The translations under genes and the position numbers were made by a program. Under the pieces are notes generated by a model. That model was not told the DNA's origin. It ran no database searches and worked only from the letters and a program-made list of their open reading frames with translations. Source: DATKBT01 sp035546295 (GTDB lineage Bacteria > Acidobacteriota > Thermoanaerobaculia > Multivoradales > Multivoraceae). Taken from it: 64,000 nucleotides of DNA. Positions 29,129-37,858 of the stretch are shown in pieces. The first letter of the stretch is position 1, and the number at the start of each line of letters is the position of its first letter. The DNA is taken from contig DATKBT010000030.1 in the NCBI GenBank assembly GCA_035546295.1, forward strand, positions 1 through 64,000. The letters run 5' to 3'.

Positions 29129-29836
29129 ATGAAGGTCCGCCTGCTCGCCTTCGCCAGCGCCAGCGACGCGGTCGGCGCCTCCGAGCTCGAGCTCGAGCTG
29201 GACCCGGGATTCACGGTCGCGCAGCTCAAGGCCCGCCTCGAGCGAGAGCACCCCACGCTCGCCGGCCTTTGGGGGCGCATCGCGGTGGCTGTCGATGGCG
29301 AGCTGGCCGCCGACGCAGACCAGCTCGAGGAGGGCTCCGAGGTGGCCTTGCTGCCCCCGGTCTCGGGCGGCTCGGGCGCCGATCGGCCGGTCGGCGCTCG
29401 CGTCGCGATCACCGAGGAGCCGCTCGACGTCGCAGCGGTCACGGCTACGGTCGCGGGCGCCGACTGCGGCGCCGAGGTCCTCTTCCTCGGGGTGGTGCGC
29501 GATCATCACGGTGGGCGTCGGGTCGAGCGGCTGACCTACACCGCCTACCGGCCGATGGCGCTCGAGCGGATGCGACGGATCGCCGCCGAGCTCGAGCAGG
29601 AGAGCGGCGGCCCGACCCGCGTCGCCATCGTGCATCGTCTCGGCACCCTCGAGCCGGGGGTCCCGAGCGTGGCGATCGCGGTCGCCTCGCCGCATCGACA
29701 GGAGGCGTACGAGGCGAGCCGGCGCGCGCTCGAGCGGCTCAAGGCCGAGGTTCCGATCTGGAAGCGCGAGCACTACGCCGGGGGAGACGCGTCCTGGCGC
29801 GAGGAGGAGTCGCTGGCCTCTGAGTGTGCTGGCTAG
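29129..29836 (+). CDS. MoaD-MoaE fusion, molybdopterin synthase
   Basis: One 235-residue chain carries both subunits of molybdopterin synthase, which puts two sulfurs into precursor Z. Residues 1-81 are MoaD with its hallmark end LLPPVSGG (G80-G81). Residues from about 90 are MoaE, with FLGVVRDHH...TYTAYRPMALERM and the active-site lysines K205 and K212 in ERLKAEVPIWKREHY, seven apart as in E. coli MoaE. In the free protein the MoaD C-terminal Gly carries the thiocarboxylate; here it is internal, so cleavage after Gly81 is probably needed, as described for the mycobacterial fusion MoaX. No other moa genes are adjacent. Confidence 0.9.
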   Translation: MKVRLLAFASASDAVGASELELELDPGFTVAQLKARLEREHPTLAGLWGRIAVAVDGELAADADQLEEGSEVALLPPVSGGSGADRPVGARVAITEEPLDVAAVTATVAGADCGAEVLFLGVVRDHHGGRRVERLTYTAYRPMALERMRRIAAELEQESGGPTRVAIVHRLGTLEPGVPSVAIAVASPHRQEAYEASRRALERLKAEVPIWKREHYAGGDASWREEESLASECAG

Positions 29837-29849
29837 CTCATGTTCCCTA

Positions 29850-29948
29850 AGGTCGACTAGGCCTGAAATCGTTGATTGCAGGCCGTTTGGGTCCTGCTTG
29901 AATCGAACTTTGACCCCTTTGGGAACTTCCTGCTGGCCTAGTCGACCT
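29850..29948. repeat. Short element with perfect 14-bp terminal inverted repeats (copy B)
   Basis: The ends AGGTCGACTAGGCC (29850-29863) and GGCCTAGTCGACCT (29935-29948) are exact reverse complements and bound a 99-bp non-coding element inserted 13 bp after the moaD-moaE stop. Two internal blocks are shared with 184-399. No target-site duplication is evident. It is in the size range of a MITE or REP/BIME. Nothing else is recognisable in the 29837-30210 gap apart from a C/G-rich hairpin at 29966-29990. Confidence 0.7.
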
Positions 29949-30210
29949 AGAGGCCGGTCGGTTTTCTCCCCCCCAGCCCCCGAGGGGGAGCCTCGCAGGC
30001 GCCCGACACTGGAGGAGTCGAGTCCTGCGCCGCTCGGCCATCGAGAGGTGATGGCGCGTCGAAGGGGCTCCGGCACGCCATCTGCGCGAGGACGCGATCC
30101 GGAATCGCTGCGACCGACGTGCACGGGCTCCCGCTTGCGGCCTCGATGAGCCGAGGGAGCGCTGCCCCCGTGTACCCGCCACGACCGCACTTCGTATCAT
30201 CGAGCCCGCC

Positions 30211-31878
30211 ATGCCCGAGATCCGCTCCTCGCTGAAGAAGGACGACGCCTTCGCCCGCCGTGCCGCCCACTGGCGGGCGCGGGTCGACGAGATGCGTGCC
30301 GTCGAGGACCTCTTGCGCCTGGGGGGCGGCGACGAGGCCCAGGACAAGCAGCGCGCGCGGGGGAAGATGACGGCGCGTGAGCGGGTCGAAACGCTGCTCG
30401 ACGATGAGGCCGGCTTCCTCGAGCTCGGGCTGTGGTCGGCCTGGGGCCAGTACGAGGAATGGGGCGGGGCGCCGGCGGCCGGGGTCGTGGTCGGCATCGG
30501 CACGATCTCGGGCCGCGACGCGATCGTGGTCGCCAACGACGCCACGGTGAAGGCGGGGGCGTGGTTCCCGGCGACCTGCAAGAAGGTCTTGCGCGCCCAG
30601 GAGATCGCGCTCGAGAACCGCCTGCCCATCGTCTACCTCGTGGACTCCGCCGGTGTCTTCCTGCCGCTGCAGGACGAGATCTTCCCCGACCGCGACCACT
30701 TCGGGCGCGCCTTCTACAACAACGCCCGGCTGTCGGCCGAGGGCGTCTTCCAGATGGCGGCGATCATGGGCTCGTGCGTCGCCGGCGGCGCCTACCTGCC
30801 GATCATGAGCGACGAGTCGCACATCGTCGAGGGCACCGGCTCGATCTTCCTCGCAGGCTCGCACCTGGTGAAGGCCGCGATCGGCGAGCAGGTCGACAAC
30901 GAGGAGCTGGGCGGCGCGGTCGTCCAGTGCGACGTCTCCGGCGTGGTCGACCACCGGCACCCCGACGATGCCGCCTGCCTGCGCAAGATCCGCGAGCAGT
31001 TCGCTCAGCTCGGCGAGGACCCGCGGCCGGTGCCCTTCGCCCGCCGGGACTCCCGCGAGCCGGCGTACCCGATGGAAGAGCTCTACGGGATCCTGCCGAT
31101 CGAGCGGACCCGCCCCTACGAGACGCGCGAGCTGCTGGCCCGCCTGCTCGACGCCAGCGAGCTCGAGGAGTACAAGGAGACTTACGGCCGAACCCTGATC
31201 TGCGGCACCGGCTGGATCGACGGCTGGGCGGTCGGCGTGGTCGCCAACCAGCGTTCGATCGTCGAGCGGCGGACCGGGGCCGCGGCGGCCGATCGCGAGC
31301 TGCAGATCGGCGGCGTCATCTACTCGGAGTCCGCCGACAAGGCGGCGCGGTTCGTCGAGCTGTGCAACCAGAAACGCATCCCGCTGCTGTTCCTCCAGGA
31401 CACCACCGGGTTTATGGTCGGCTCGCGCGCCGAGCGAGGCGGAATCATCAAGGACGGCGCCAAGCTGGTGAACGCGGTCGCCAACTCGGTCGTGCCGAAG
31501 CTCACCCTGTTCGTCGGCAACTCGTTCGGCGCCGGCAACTACGCGATGTGCGGCAAGGCGTATGGGCCGCGGCTGCTGTTCGCCTGGCCCTCGGCGACGA
31601 TCTCGGTGATGGGCGCCGACCAGGCGAGCCAAACCCTGCTCTCGATTCAGCTCAAGAACCGGGGCGACGAGGTGTCGGAGGAGCAGAAGCAGAAGTTGCT
31701 GGCGGACGTCCGCGCGCGCTACCAGGCGGCCACCGACCCGCGCTACGCGGCGAGCCGGCTCTGGGTCGACGGGATCATCGACCCCGCCGACACGCGCAAG
31801 GTCGTCTCCGCCAGCCTGCGAGCGGCCTCCCACCGGCGCGAGCTCGAGGACTTCAAGGTCGGAGTGCTCCAGACGTGA
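30211..31878 (+). CDS. Acyl-CoA carboxylase carboxyltransferase subunit (methylcrotonyl/propionyl type)
   Basis: A 555-residue beta subunit that transfers CO2 from carboxybiotin to an acyl-CoA. The N-half crotonase fold has NDATVKAGAWFPATCKKVLRAQEIA and VDSAGVFLPLQDEIFPDRDHFGR, with MGSCVAGGAYLPIMSDES for the oxyanion Gly. The C-half has LQDTTGFMVG and VGNSFGAGNYAMCGKAY. These match 3-methylcrotonyl-CoA carboxylase MccB most closely. No biotin carboxylase or biotin carrier gene is in the window, so the partner is elsewhere. The stop overlaps the HAD gene start (GTGA). Confidence 0.88.
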   Translation: MPEIRSSLKKDDAFARRAAHWRARVDEMRAVEDLLRLGGGDEAQDKQRARGKMTARERVETLLDDEAGFLELGLWSAWGQYEEWGGAPAAGVVVGIGTISGRDAIVVANDATVKAGAWFPATCKKVLRAQEIALENRLPIVYLVDSAGVFLPLQDEIFPDRDHFGRAFYNNARLSAEGVFQMAAIMGSCVAGGAYLPIMSDESHIVEGTGSIFLAGSHLVKAAIGEQVDNEELGGAVVQCDVSGVVDHRHPDDAACLRKIREQFAQLGEDPRPVPFARRDSREPAYPMEELYGILPIERTRPYETRELLARLLDASELEEYKETYGRTLICGTGWIDGWAVGVVANQRSIVERRTGAAAADRELQIGGVIYSESADKAARFVELCNQKRIPLLFLQDTTGFMVGSRAERGGIIKDGAKLVNAVANSVVPKLTLFVGNSFGAGNYAMCGKAYGPRLLFAWPSATISVMGADQASQTLLSIQLKNRGDEVSEEQKQKLLADVRARYQAATDPRYAASRLWVDGIIDPADTRKVVSASLRAASHRRELEDFKVGVLQT

Positions 31879-32609
31879 GCTGCCCCGAGGATCATCGCTG
31901 GCTGCTGTTGTTCGACATCGACGGCACGCTGCTGCGCTGCGGGCGCGAAGTGGGGGTCGCCTTCTTCGAGGCCCTCGGCGAGGTGTTCGGGATCGCGGCC
32001 GCACTGCGCGCCCGCGAGGCCGCCCCCGGCTACAGCTTCGCCGGGCGCACCGATCCACGGATCGTCATCGACCTGATGGCGGCGGCCGGCGTCGAGCGCG
32101 AGGAGTGCGTCGTCTGCCTCGAGTCGGTGCGCGCCGTCTACCTCGAGCGGCTCGCTCGGCGCTTCGACCCCTCGCGCACCAGGGTGTTCCCCGGCGTCGA
32201 GCGCCTGCTCGAAGGCCTGGCCGCGTGCGAGCACCTGACGCTGGCGCTGCTCACCGGCAACTGGGAGGGGGGTGCGCGAGTCAAGCTGGCCAGTGCTCGC
32301 CTCGAGGGCTTCTTCGCATTCGGCGCCTTCGGCGACGACGGGATCGAGCGGCGAGAGCTCCCGCCGGTCGCGCTCCAACGCGCGCGGGTGTTCCTGGGCG
32401 CCGAGGCGGCCCCGGACCGGGTGGTCGTGATCGGCGACACCCGGCACGACGTCGACTGCGCGCAGGCGCACGGCCTGAGGGTGCTGGCGGTGGCGACCGG
32501 GCGCGACGACGAGGACTCGCTGCGCGCCGCCGGCGCGCACTGGGTGACGCCGACGCTCGAGCGGCTCCCCGCCGACCTTCCCTGGCTGGTCGGGTCGGGG
32601 GTGGCGTGA
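31875..32609 (+). CDS. HAD-superfamily hydrolase, phosphoglycolate-phosphatase-like
   Basis: A 244-residue haloacid-dehalogenase-type phosphatase. Motif I is FDIDGTLL with the nucleophile and acid Asp, motif II is LLTGNWEGG, and motif IV is VVIGDTRHDVDCAQAHG. The cap is of the small helical C1 type. Gene start is GTG at 31875, overlapping the previous stop by four bases, and its own stop overlaps the ygfZ start in the same way. The substrate is not predictable; repair of damaged metabolites is usual for such proteins. Confidence 0.85.
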   Translation: MSCPEDHRWLLLFDIDGTLLRCGREVGVAFFEALGEVFGIAAALRAREAAPGYSFAGRTDPRIVIDLMAAAGVEREECVVCLESVRAVYLERLARRFDPSRTRVFPGVERLLEGLAACEHLTLALLTGNWEGGARVKLASARLEGFFAFGAFGDDGIERRELPPVALQRARVFLGAEAAPDRVVVIGDTRHDVDCAQAHGLRVLAVATGRDDEDSLRAAGAHWVTPTLERLPADLPWLVGSGVA

Positions 32610-33709
32610 GCGAGCAGGACATCGGCGTCGGGCCCGGAGCGGGCAAAGCGGCGCGTCCCCTGGCCCTCCGGTCCTGGCACCTCGCGCGCGGCGCGGTCCT
32701 CGGCGAGCGCCGCGGGAGCGAGCTCCCCCTCCACTACGGCGATCCCGAGGGCGAGCTCGAGACGCTGCGAACCGGCTGTGCGTTCGTCGACCGCAGCGAC
32801 TCCGGCCGGCTCGAGCTGCTCGGCGAGGATCGCCGGCGATTCCTCAACGGGCTGATGACCTGCGACCTGGCACGTCTCGAGGAAGGCGCGGGCGCCTACG
32901 GCTTCGCCACCGACGGCAAGGGCAGGATCCTGGCGGATCTCACCGTGCTCGCCCAACAGGACCGGTTCTGGCTGGAGACGCCCGGGGGCCGAGAGAGCGT
33001 CCTCGCCGAGCACCTGCTTCGCTACCGGGTGGCGGATCGGGTCGAGGTGGCGCTGCTTCGGGACCTCCTGCCGATCACCATCGCCGGCGGTGGGCTCGAC
33101 GACGCCCTCTCGGCGGCCGGCCTCGAGCCGCCGCGGGGTGACGGAGGAGCTCTGCGGCATGGGCCTGCCGAGTGGCTCGGCCAGGAGCTCCATCTCGCCT
33201 GGAGCGATCGGCTCGGGACGCGGGCGCTTTCGGTCTGGACGGCGCGCCCGGCCGCCGCCACCGTGGCAGATGCGCTGCTCGAGCGGCTCGCAGCGTCGCC
33301 GGTCGGCGACGAGGCCTGCGAGGTGCTGCGCCTCGAGGCCGGGATCCCTCGTTACGGCGTCGACTTCGACGACTCGAACCTGCCGGGCGAGGTCGGCACC
33401 GTCGGCACCGTCGACTGGAAGAAGGGCTGCTACCTGGGGCAGGAGATCGTCGCCAGGATGCACTATCGCGGGCAGCCGGCGCGCGCGCTGAGGCGATTGT
33501 GCGTGGCGGGCGAGGCGATGCCCGAGCGCGGCGCGAGCGTGATCTTCGAGGAGCGAGCGGCCGGCGAGATCACCAGCGTGGTGCGTTCGCAGCGCGACGG
33601 CGTGCTCGCGCTGGCGATGCTCCAGCGGCGCGCCAACGAGGCGGGTACGAAGGTCCAGGTCGAAGGCTGCGGTCCGGCGCGCGTCGAGCTGCTGCCGGCG
33701 TCGGCCTGA
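32606..33709 (+). CDS. ygfZ: YgfZ/GcvT-like folate-binding Fe-S maintenance protein
   Basis: A 367-residue folate-dependent protein needed for the activity or repair of certain Fe-S enzymes. The signature is present as DWKKGCYLGQEIVARMHYRG with C275 (the reactive Cys of the K-G-C-Y-x-G-Q-E motif). The GcvT fold precedes it (FVDRSDSGRLELLGEDRRRFLNGLMT). The start is GTG 32606, coupled to the upstream HAD gene. An A-type Fe-S carrier lies convergent and downstream, which fits a shared Fe-S theme. The 248-bp gap to that gene shows no clear structure. Confidence 0.9.
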   Translation: MSEQDIGVGPGAGKAARPLALRSWHLARGAVLGERRGSELPLHYGDPEGELETLRTGCAFVDRSDSGRLELLGEDRRRFLNGLMTCDLARLEEGAGAYGFATDGKGRILADLTVLAQQDRFWLETPGGRESVLAEHLLRYRVADRVEVALLRDLLPITIAGGGLDDALSAAGLEPPRGDGGALRHGPAEWLGQELHLAWSDRLGTRALSVWTARPAAATVADALLERLAASPVGDEACEVLRLEAGIPRYGVDFDDSNLPGEVGTVGTVDWKKGCYLGQEIVARMHYRGQPARALRRLCVAGEAMPERGASVIFEERAAGEITSVVRSQRDGVLALAMLQRRANEAGTKVQVEGCGPARVELLPASA

Positions 33710-33956
33710 GGTGACCGACACCTGGCCGTGTCGCACTGAGCCCATGGACCGCCGTGCGGCGTCGGGCCCGTCGAGAGCGCCCGCTGTCCATCGCCACTGG
33801 CAAGTTCGGATGGGCGACGGAGTCGGCCGGCAGGGGACGCCGCCCGCCACGGGCTCGGGCGTGGCGTTGCGCGGCCGCGACGGGCGCGGCTCTTGGGCTC
33901 GGGGCGTCAGGCCGCCTTCGATCGGGTCGCCTGGGCGCTCGACGGGCGAAGCCGGG

Positions 33957-34403
33957 CTACATCGCGAAAGAGCTGCCGCAGCCGCAAGTCCCGCTGGCGC
34001 GCGGATTCTCGAACTTGAAGCCGGTGCCCGAGACGCCGAGGGCGTAGTCGATCGTGGTGCCGGCGAGGTAGCGCGAGCTGATCGGGTCGACGAACACCCT
34101 CAGCCCTTCGTACTCGATCACCTCGTCGTTGGGACGCTCCTCGTTCTCGAAGTCGAGCGCGTACTCGAAACCGCTGCAGCCGCCGCCTCGAACGGCGACG
34201 CGCAGGCCGAAGCTGGGATCGATGCCCTCCTCCTCGCGGGTGAGCTTGACCATCTTGACCGCCTTCGGCGTCAGGACGAGGCTGTGCTCGGAGTCCTCCG
34301 CCGTGACGGGAGCGCGCCCGCGCGCCTCGTCGGTCGCGCTCGGCCGGGCGTCGCTGCCGGCCTTGCCGAGGAGCTCGTCGAGATCGAATGTTTCGTTCTG
34401 CAT
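33957..34403 (-). CDS. A-type iron-sulfur carrier (IscA/ErpA family)
   Basis: A 148-residue HesB/IscA-like protein that passes Fe-S clusters to apo-proteins. The three cysteines are present: one in VRGGGCSGFEYAL and two in GTCGCGSSF near the C-terminus. The core takes residues about 45-148; the first 45 are a polar, acidic extension longer than in E. coli IscA. ATG 34403 (MQNETFDL) is preferred; a TTG at 34493 would add 30 residues that overlap a region of repeats. Whether it is IscA, ErpA or SufA-like cannot be settled from sequence, so no symbol is given. Confidence 0.9.
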   Translation of the reverse strand: MQNETFDLDELLGKAGSDARPSATDEARGRAPVTAEDSEHSLVLTPKAVKMVKLTREEEGIDPSFGLRVAVRGGGCSGFEYALDFENEERPNDEVIEYEGLRVFVDPISSRYLAGTTIDYALGVSGTGFKFENPRASGTCGCGSSFAM

Positions 34404-34520
34404 GTTGGAACTCGCTATGGCCGCGGTGCTGCTCGTGGAGGTTCGAGACACGTCTGCCTGCGACCGGATCACGTCCGACCGTATCAACGTCAATGTACGG
34501 CCGGCGGATTCCTTCTGTCA

Positions 34521-34580
34521 ATTCGAGCGCTGTCGATTCGAGCGCAGGCAGATCGAGCGCTGGCAGTTCGGACGCCATTC
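34521..34580. repeat. 15-bp minisatellite, about four units
   Basis: Units ATTCGAGCGCTGTCG (34521-34535), ATTCGAGCGCAGGCA (34536-34550), GATCGAGCGCTGGCA (34551-34565) and a weaker fourth lie in the divergent gap between the Fe-S carrier and the next gene. The period equals that of the arrays at 9365-9469 and 63549-63623, but the unit sequence differs. No reading frame through it looks coding. Confidence 0.7.
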
Positions 34581-34647
34581 GAACGGCAGGCGAGCGGGGC
34601 TCGAATCTCGGCGAGCCTCCGGCTCCTGGTATCGTTTCGCCCCACTG

Positions 34648-35355
34648 ATGCTGCGCGCCATCCTCTTCGATTTCAACGGGGTGCTGATCGACGACGAGCC
34701 GATCCACTTCGAGCTCCTCCGGAGGGTCCTCGGAGAGGAGGGCATCGAGGTCAGCGAGGACGAGTACTACCGGGACTACGTGGGCTTCGACGACGAGGCG
34801 GGTCTTCGCTTCGCCTTCGAGAGCGCCGGGCGCCCGCTAGAGCCGATGACGCTGCGGCGGCTGTGTGTGCGCAAGGCCGCCTACTACCAGGACGCCCTGC
34901 GCGAGCGCCCCTACCCCTTCTTTCCCGGCGCGATCGAGCTGATTCGCGAGGCCGCGATGGCGGGTCTTCCGCTGGGCATCGTGAGCGGCGCCCTGCGCTC
35001 GGAGATCGAGCCAGCGCTGCGTCAGGAGGGGATCGACGAGGCCTTCAAGGTGGTCGTCGCGGCGGAGGACGTCGACCGGTCGAAACCGGATCCCGAGGGC
35101 TACCTGATCGGTCTCTCGCAGCTCAACGCTCGCCCGCCGCTTCCCGAGCGCCTGCTCCATCCGCACGAGGTGCTGGCGATCGAGGACACCGCGGCGGGAC
35201 TGGCGGCGGCCCGAGCCGCCGGTCTCGCGACCCTGGCCGTCGCCCACACGTTGACCGCCGAGCAGCTGGCTCTCGCCGATCACGTGGTGGCGACCCTCGA
35301 GGGGATCTCCAGCGACTCGCTGATCCAGCGCTATCAGGAGGTGAGCCGACGATGA
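34648..35355 (+). CDS. HAD hydrolase, beta-phosphoglucomutase-like
   Basis: A 235-residue HAD protein. Motif I is LFDFNGVLIDDEP (DxN in place of the usual DxD at the second acidic position), motif II LGIVSGALRSEIEPAL, a Lys in VDRSKPDPEGYLIGL, and motif IV LAIEDTAAGLAAARAAG. The DxN variant is known in a subset of beta-PGM-like enzymes, but general acid function may be altered. ATG 34648 is the only start that preserves motif I at the N-terminus. The stop overlaps tdk (ATGA). Confidence 0.82.
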   Translation: MLRAILFDFNGVLIDDEPIHFELLRRVLGEEGIEVSEDEYYRDYVGFDDEAGLRFAFESAGRPLEPMTLRRLCVRKAAYYQDALRERPYPFFPGAIELIREAAMAGLPLGIVSGALRSEIEPALRQEGIDEAFKVVVAAEDVDRSKPDPEGYLIGLSQLNARPPLPERLLHPHEVLAIEDTAAGLAAARAAGLATLAVAHTLTAEQLALADHVVATLEGISSDSLIQRYQEVSRR

Positions 35356-35975
35356 GTCAGGAGCGAGCCGACCGCACCGGGGGCTCCATCGAGGTGATCA
35401 CGGGTGGCATGTTCTCCGGCAAGAGCGAGGAGCTGGTCCGCAGGCTACGGCGGGCGCTGATCGCCAGGCAGCGCATCCAGGTCTTCCAGCATCAGGCCGA
35501 TACGCGCTCCGCGCCCCAGCGCCTGGTCACCCGCGACAACCGGGAGCTCGACGCCGTCACCGTCTCCTCGTCGGCGGAGCTGCGCGAGAAGCTGGCCTTC
35601 GGCGTCGAGGTCATCGGCATCGACGAGGCGCAGTTCTTCGACCGGGACCTGGTGCCCCTGCTCCAGGAGCTCGCCGACCACGGTCTGCGGATCATCATCG
35701 CGGGGCTCGATCAGGATTACCGGCGGCAGCCCTTCGGGCTCATGCCCGAGCTGCTGGCGGTCGCCGAGTACGTCGACAAGATGCACGCGGTGTGCGTGCG
35801 CTGCGGTTCGCCCGCGCACTACTCGCAGCGCATCGCCGGCGGTGAGGAGCAGGTCCAGGTCGGCGACGGCGAGTCCTACGAGGCGCGCTGCCGGCGCTGC
35901 TACGAGGTGTTCTCGGCCCAGCGCACTCCCGAGCCGGAGTCGTCTTACGCCAAGCCGGTCGCCAGAAAGAGCTGA
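35352..35975 (+). CDS. tdk: Thymidine kinase (type II)
   Basis: Phosphorylates thymidine in nucleotide salvage. 207 residues. The P-loop is GGMFSGKSEELVRRLRR (residues 18-34), the catalytic Glu region is GIDEAQFF, and AGLDQDYRRQPFG is the lasso-side motif. The zinc site has CVRCGSPAHYSQR and CRRCYEVF. ATG 35352 overlaps the HAD stop. The last 20 residues are a polar tail. Confidence 0.95.
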   Translation: MSQERADRTGGSIEVITGGMFSGKSEELVRRLRRALIARQRIQVFQHQADTRSAPQRLVTRDNRELDAVTVSSSAELREKLAFGVEVIGIDEAQFFDRDLVPLLQELADHGLRIIIAGLDQDYRRQPFGLMPELLAVAEYVDKMHAVCVRCGSPAHYSQRIAGGEEQVQVGDGESYEARCRRCYEVFSAQRTPEPESSYAKPVARKS

Positions 35976-36084
35976 GACGGCGAAGCGCAAAATCGGAAGG
36001 ACACCGCCCGGAAGCCGAGCGCCGGAACCGGCGAACCGTCGCACCGGCGGTGAGGCAGCGTGGGGACGGGACGTCGAGCCGAGC

Positions 36085-36798
36085 TCAATGGCGCGCGCCC
36101 CCTCCCGCCGGCGCCGTCGCGGAGGCCGACCGGGCGCGCACCGACAGCAGGCTCTCGATCGACCGGTCGAGTGCGCCCACCAGCGCCTCGACCCCGGGCG
36201 GTCCCGCCGTTCCCAGGTCGTGGCCGGCGGCGGCGACGATCTCGTGGCAGGCGAAGTGCGGGAGGGAGGAGGCAAACCCGCGCACCAAGGCCCCGGGCGT
36301 CAAGGGGTCGAGCTCGCCGGTGACCAGGGCGAGCGGAGGGGAGCCGGCACCGGGGGTCGGCACGCGCCGGTGGGCGAGTGGGGGCGCGACCACGAGCAGC
36401 GCGTCGACGGCCGGCGCCTGTCGCCGCTCGATCCTGGCAAGCGCGACGGAGGCGCCGAACGAGTATCCGGCCAGCCAGTGCGGGAGCCGCGGGAAGCGCC
36501 GCTCGAGCTCGCGCTCGGCGGCCAGGAGGTCGAGCTGCTCGCCGGCGCCGTCGTCGAACGATCCTTCGCTCTCGCCCACTCCGCGGAAGTCGAAGGTGAG
36601 CACCGCCGCGCCCGCAGCCAGTAGCCGACCGGCGACGGATCGCACCACCGCGTTTTCCATGGTGCCGCCGTAAAGCGGGTGCGGATGGGCCACCACGGCG
36701 CGCAGGCTCGGCCGCTCGGGGGCGCGCAGACACGCGCTCAGCCGTCCGGCGGGTCCGTCGAGTCGCAACACCTCGGTGAGGGCAACGTCGTCGTTCAC
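36085..36798 (-). CDS. Alpha/beta hydrolase (small serine-hydrolase type)
   Basis: A 237-residue cytoplasmic hydrolase. The N-terminal block VVAHPHPLYGGTMENAVVRSVA and TFDFRGVGESEG are typical of the dienelactone-hydrolase-like group annotated as alpha/beta superfamily hydrolase. The nucleophile elbow is AGYSFGASVAL, an Asp is in VTGELDPLTPG, and the His is in AAGHDLGTAG. The start is ATG 36798. It is convergent with tdk and divergent from the membrane peptidase. Substrate unknown. Confidence 0.85.
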   Translation of the reverse strand: MNDDVALTEVLRLDGPAGRLSACLRAPERPSLRAVVAHPHPLYGGTMENAVVRSVAGRLLAAGAAVLTFDFRGVGESEGSFDDGAGEQLDLLAAERELERRFPRLPHWLAGYSFGASVALARIERRQAPAVDALLVVAPPLAHRRVPTPGAGSPPLALVTGELDPLTPGALVRGFASSLPHFACHEIVAAAGHDLGTAGPPGVEALVGALDRSIESLLSVRARSASATAPAGGGARH

Positions 36799-36996
36799 GG
36801 GGCAAATCGTAACCGGCGGTGGAGCGCGGCGGCGCTCCTGCCGCGATCGGGCGCCGGCGCCGCCACGCTCGCCGGTCGCTCGCCGGTCGCTCGCCGGCGA
36901 ATCGCGAAATAATCGCGCGATGGTCCGGCGTTCCCTGCTTGACGATTGCCAGGCGTCGGCGATGACGCTTTAGCCGGGCAATCCCTGAGGTTGAAC

Positions 36997-37719
36997 ATGA
37001 TCTTCGATCCCCTTTGGCTCCTCTTCATCACCCCGGCGCTCCTGCTCTCGCTCTGGGCGAGCTTCCGCACGCGCTCCGCCTTCAAGAAGTACTCCAAGGT
37101 CGCGGCCGCGAGCGGGCTGAGCGGAGCACAGGCCGCCCAGCGGCTGCTCTCGAGCGCCGGCATCAGCGACGTCGACATCGTGGCCACCCGCGGGACGCTC
37201 TCCGACCACTACAACCCGGCGACCAAGAAGCTGGCACTCTCCGAGCCGGTGTACGGCCAGCGCTCGATCGCCGCGATCGGTGTCGCCTGCCACGAGGCGG
37301 GCCACGCGATTCAGCACGCCCGCGGCTACAAGCCGCTCTGGCTGCGCTCCGCGCTGGTGCCGCTCGCCGGCATCGGCAGCCAGCTCGGCTACATCGTGAT
37401 GTTCGTCGGTCTGATGATGATGTTCTACGCTGGCGGTTCCTCACCGACGACCGCTCAGACCGTCGTCCTGGTGGGTGCCGTGCTGTTCTCGGCGACCTTG
37501 CTCTTCCAGATCGTCACCCTGCCGGTCGAGTTCGACGCCTCCTCGCGCGCCAAGCGCCTGGCCGTCGAGCAGGGGATCGTCCTGCCCCAGGAGCGCCAGG
37601 GGATGGATCGCGTCCTCAACGCCGCCGCCTTGACCTACGTCGCGGCCGCCATTTCGACCCTGATGACGCTCCTCTACTTCCTCTTCCGAGCAGGTCTGCT
37701 CGGAGGCCGCAGAAACTAG
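36997..37719 (+). CDS. Membrane zinc metallopeptidase (YugP-like)
   Basis: A 240-residue integral membrane protein. One helix starts at residue 5, then a soluble segment holds the zinc site CHEAGHAIQHARGY (H99, E100, H103), and three further helices follow. A second metal-binding Glu/Asp is likely in PVEFDASSRAKRLA. The pattern matches the neutral zinc metallopeptidase family of YugP, putative membrane proteases of unknown substrate. ATG 36997 has a CTGAGG ribosome site 6 bases upstream. The upstream gap contains an 11-bp triplicate (CGCTCGCCGGT, 36866-36898). Confidence 0.9.
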   Translation: MIFDPLWLLFITPALLLSLWASFRTRSAFKKYSKVAAASGLSGAQAAQRLLSSAGISDVDIVATRGTLSDHYNPATKKLALSEPVYGQRSIAAIGVACHEAGHAIQHARGYKPLWLRSALVPLAGIGSQLGYIVMFVGLMMMFYAGGSSPTTAQTVVLVGAVLFSATLLFQIVTLPVEFDASSRAKRLAVEQGIVLPQERQGMDRVLNAAALTYVAAAISTLMTLLYFLFRAGLLGGRRN

Positions 37720-37858
37720 GCCAAAGCAACGCGTATCCTCAGCGCAGCCCGCGTTCGAACGGGGTGCGCGCGAGGATCTCCGCCTTGCGGCGATCGTGAC
37801 GTCGCCGTGCCGGTCGGACGAGATTTCATCCTGCGTCGAGGCGCCGCCCGCGGCGGGA

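Noticed and set aside
29966..29990. CTCCCCC/GGGGGAG hairpin as a terminator of moaD-moaE
   Set aside because: It is followed by no T-run and lies beyond the inverted-repeat element; support is too weak for a feature.
34404..34493. TTG start 30 codons upstream for the Fe-S carrier
   Set aside because: Added residues are Ser/Thr-rich and unconserved; ATG 34403 is sufficient.
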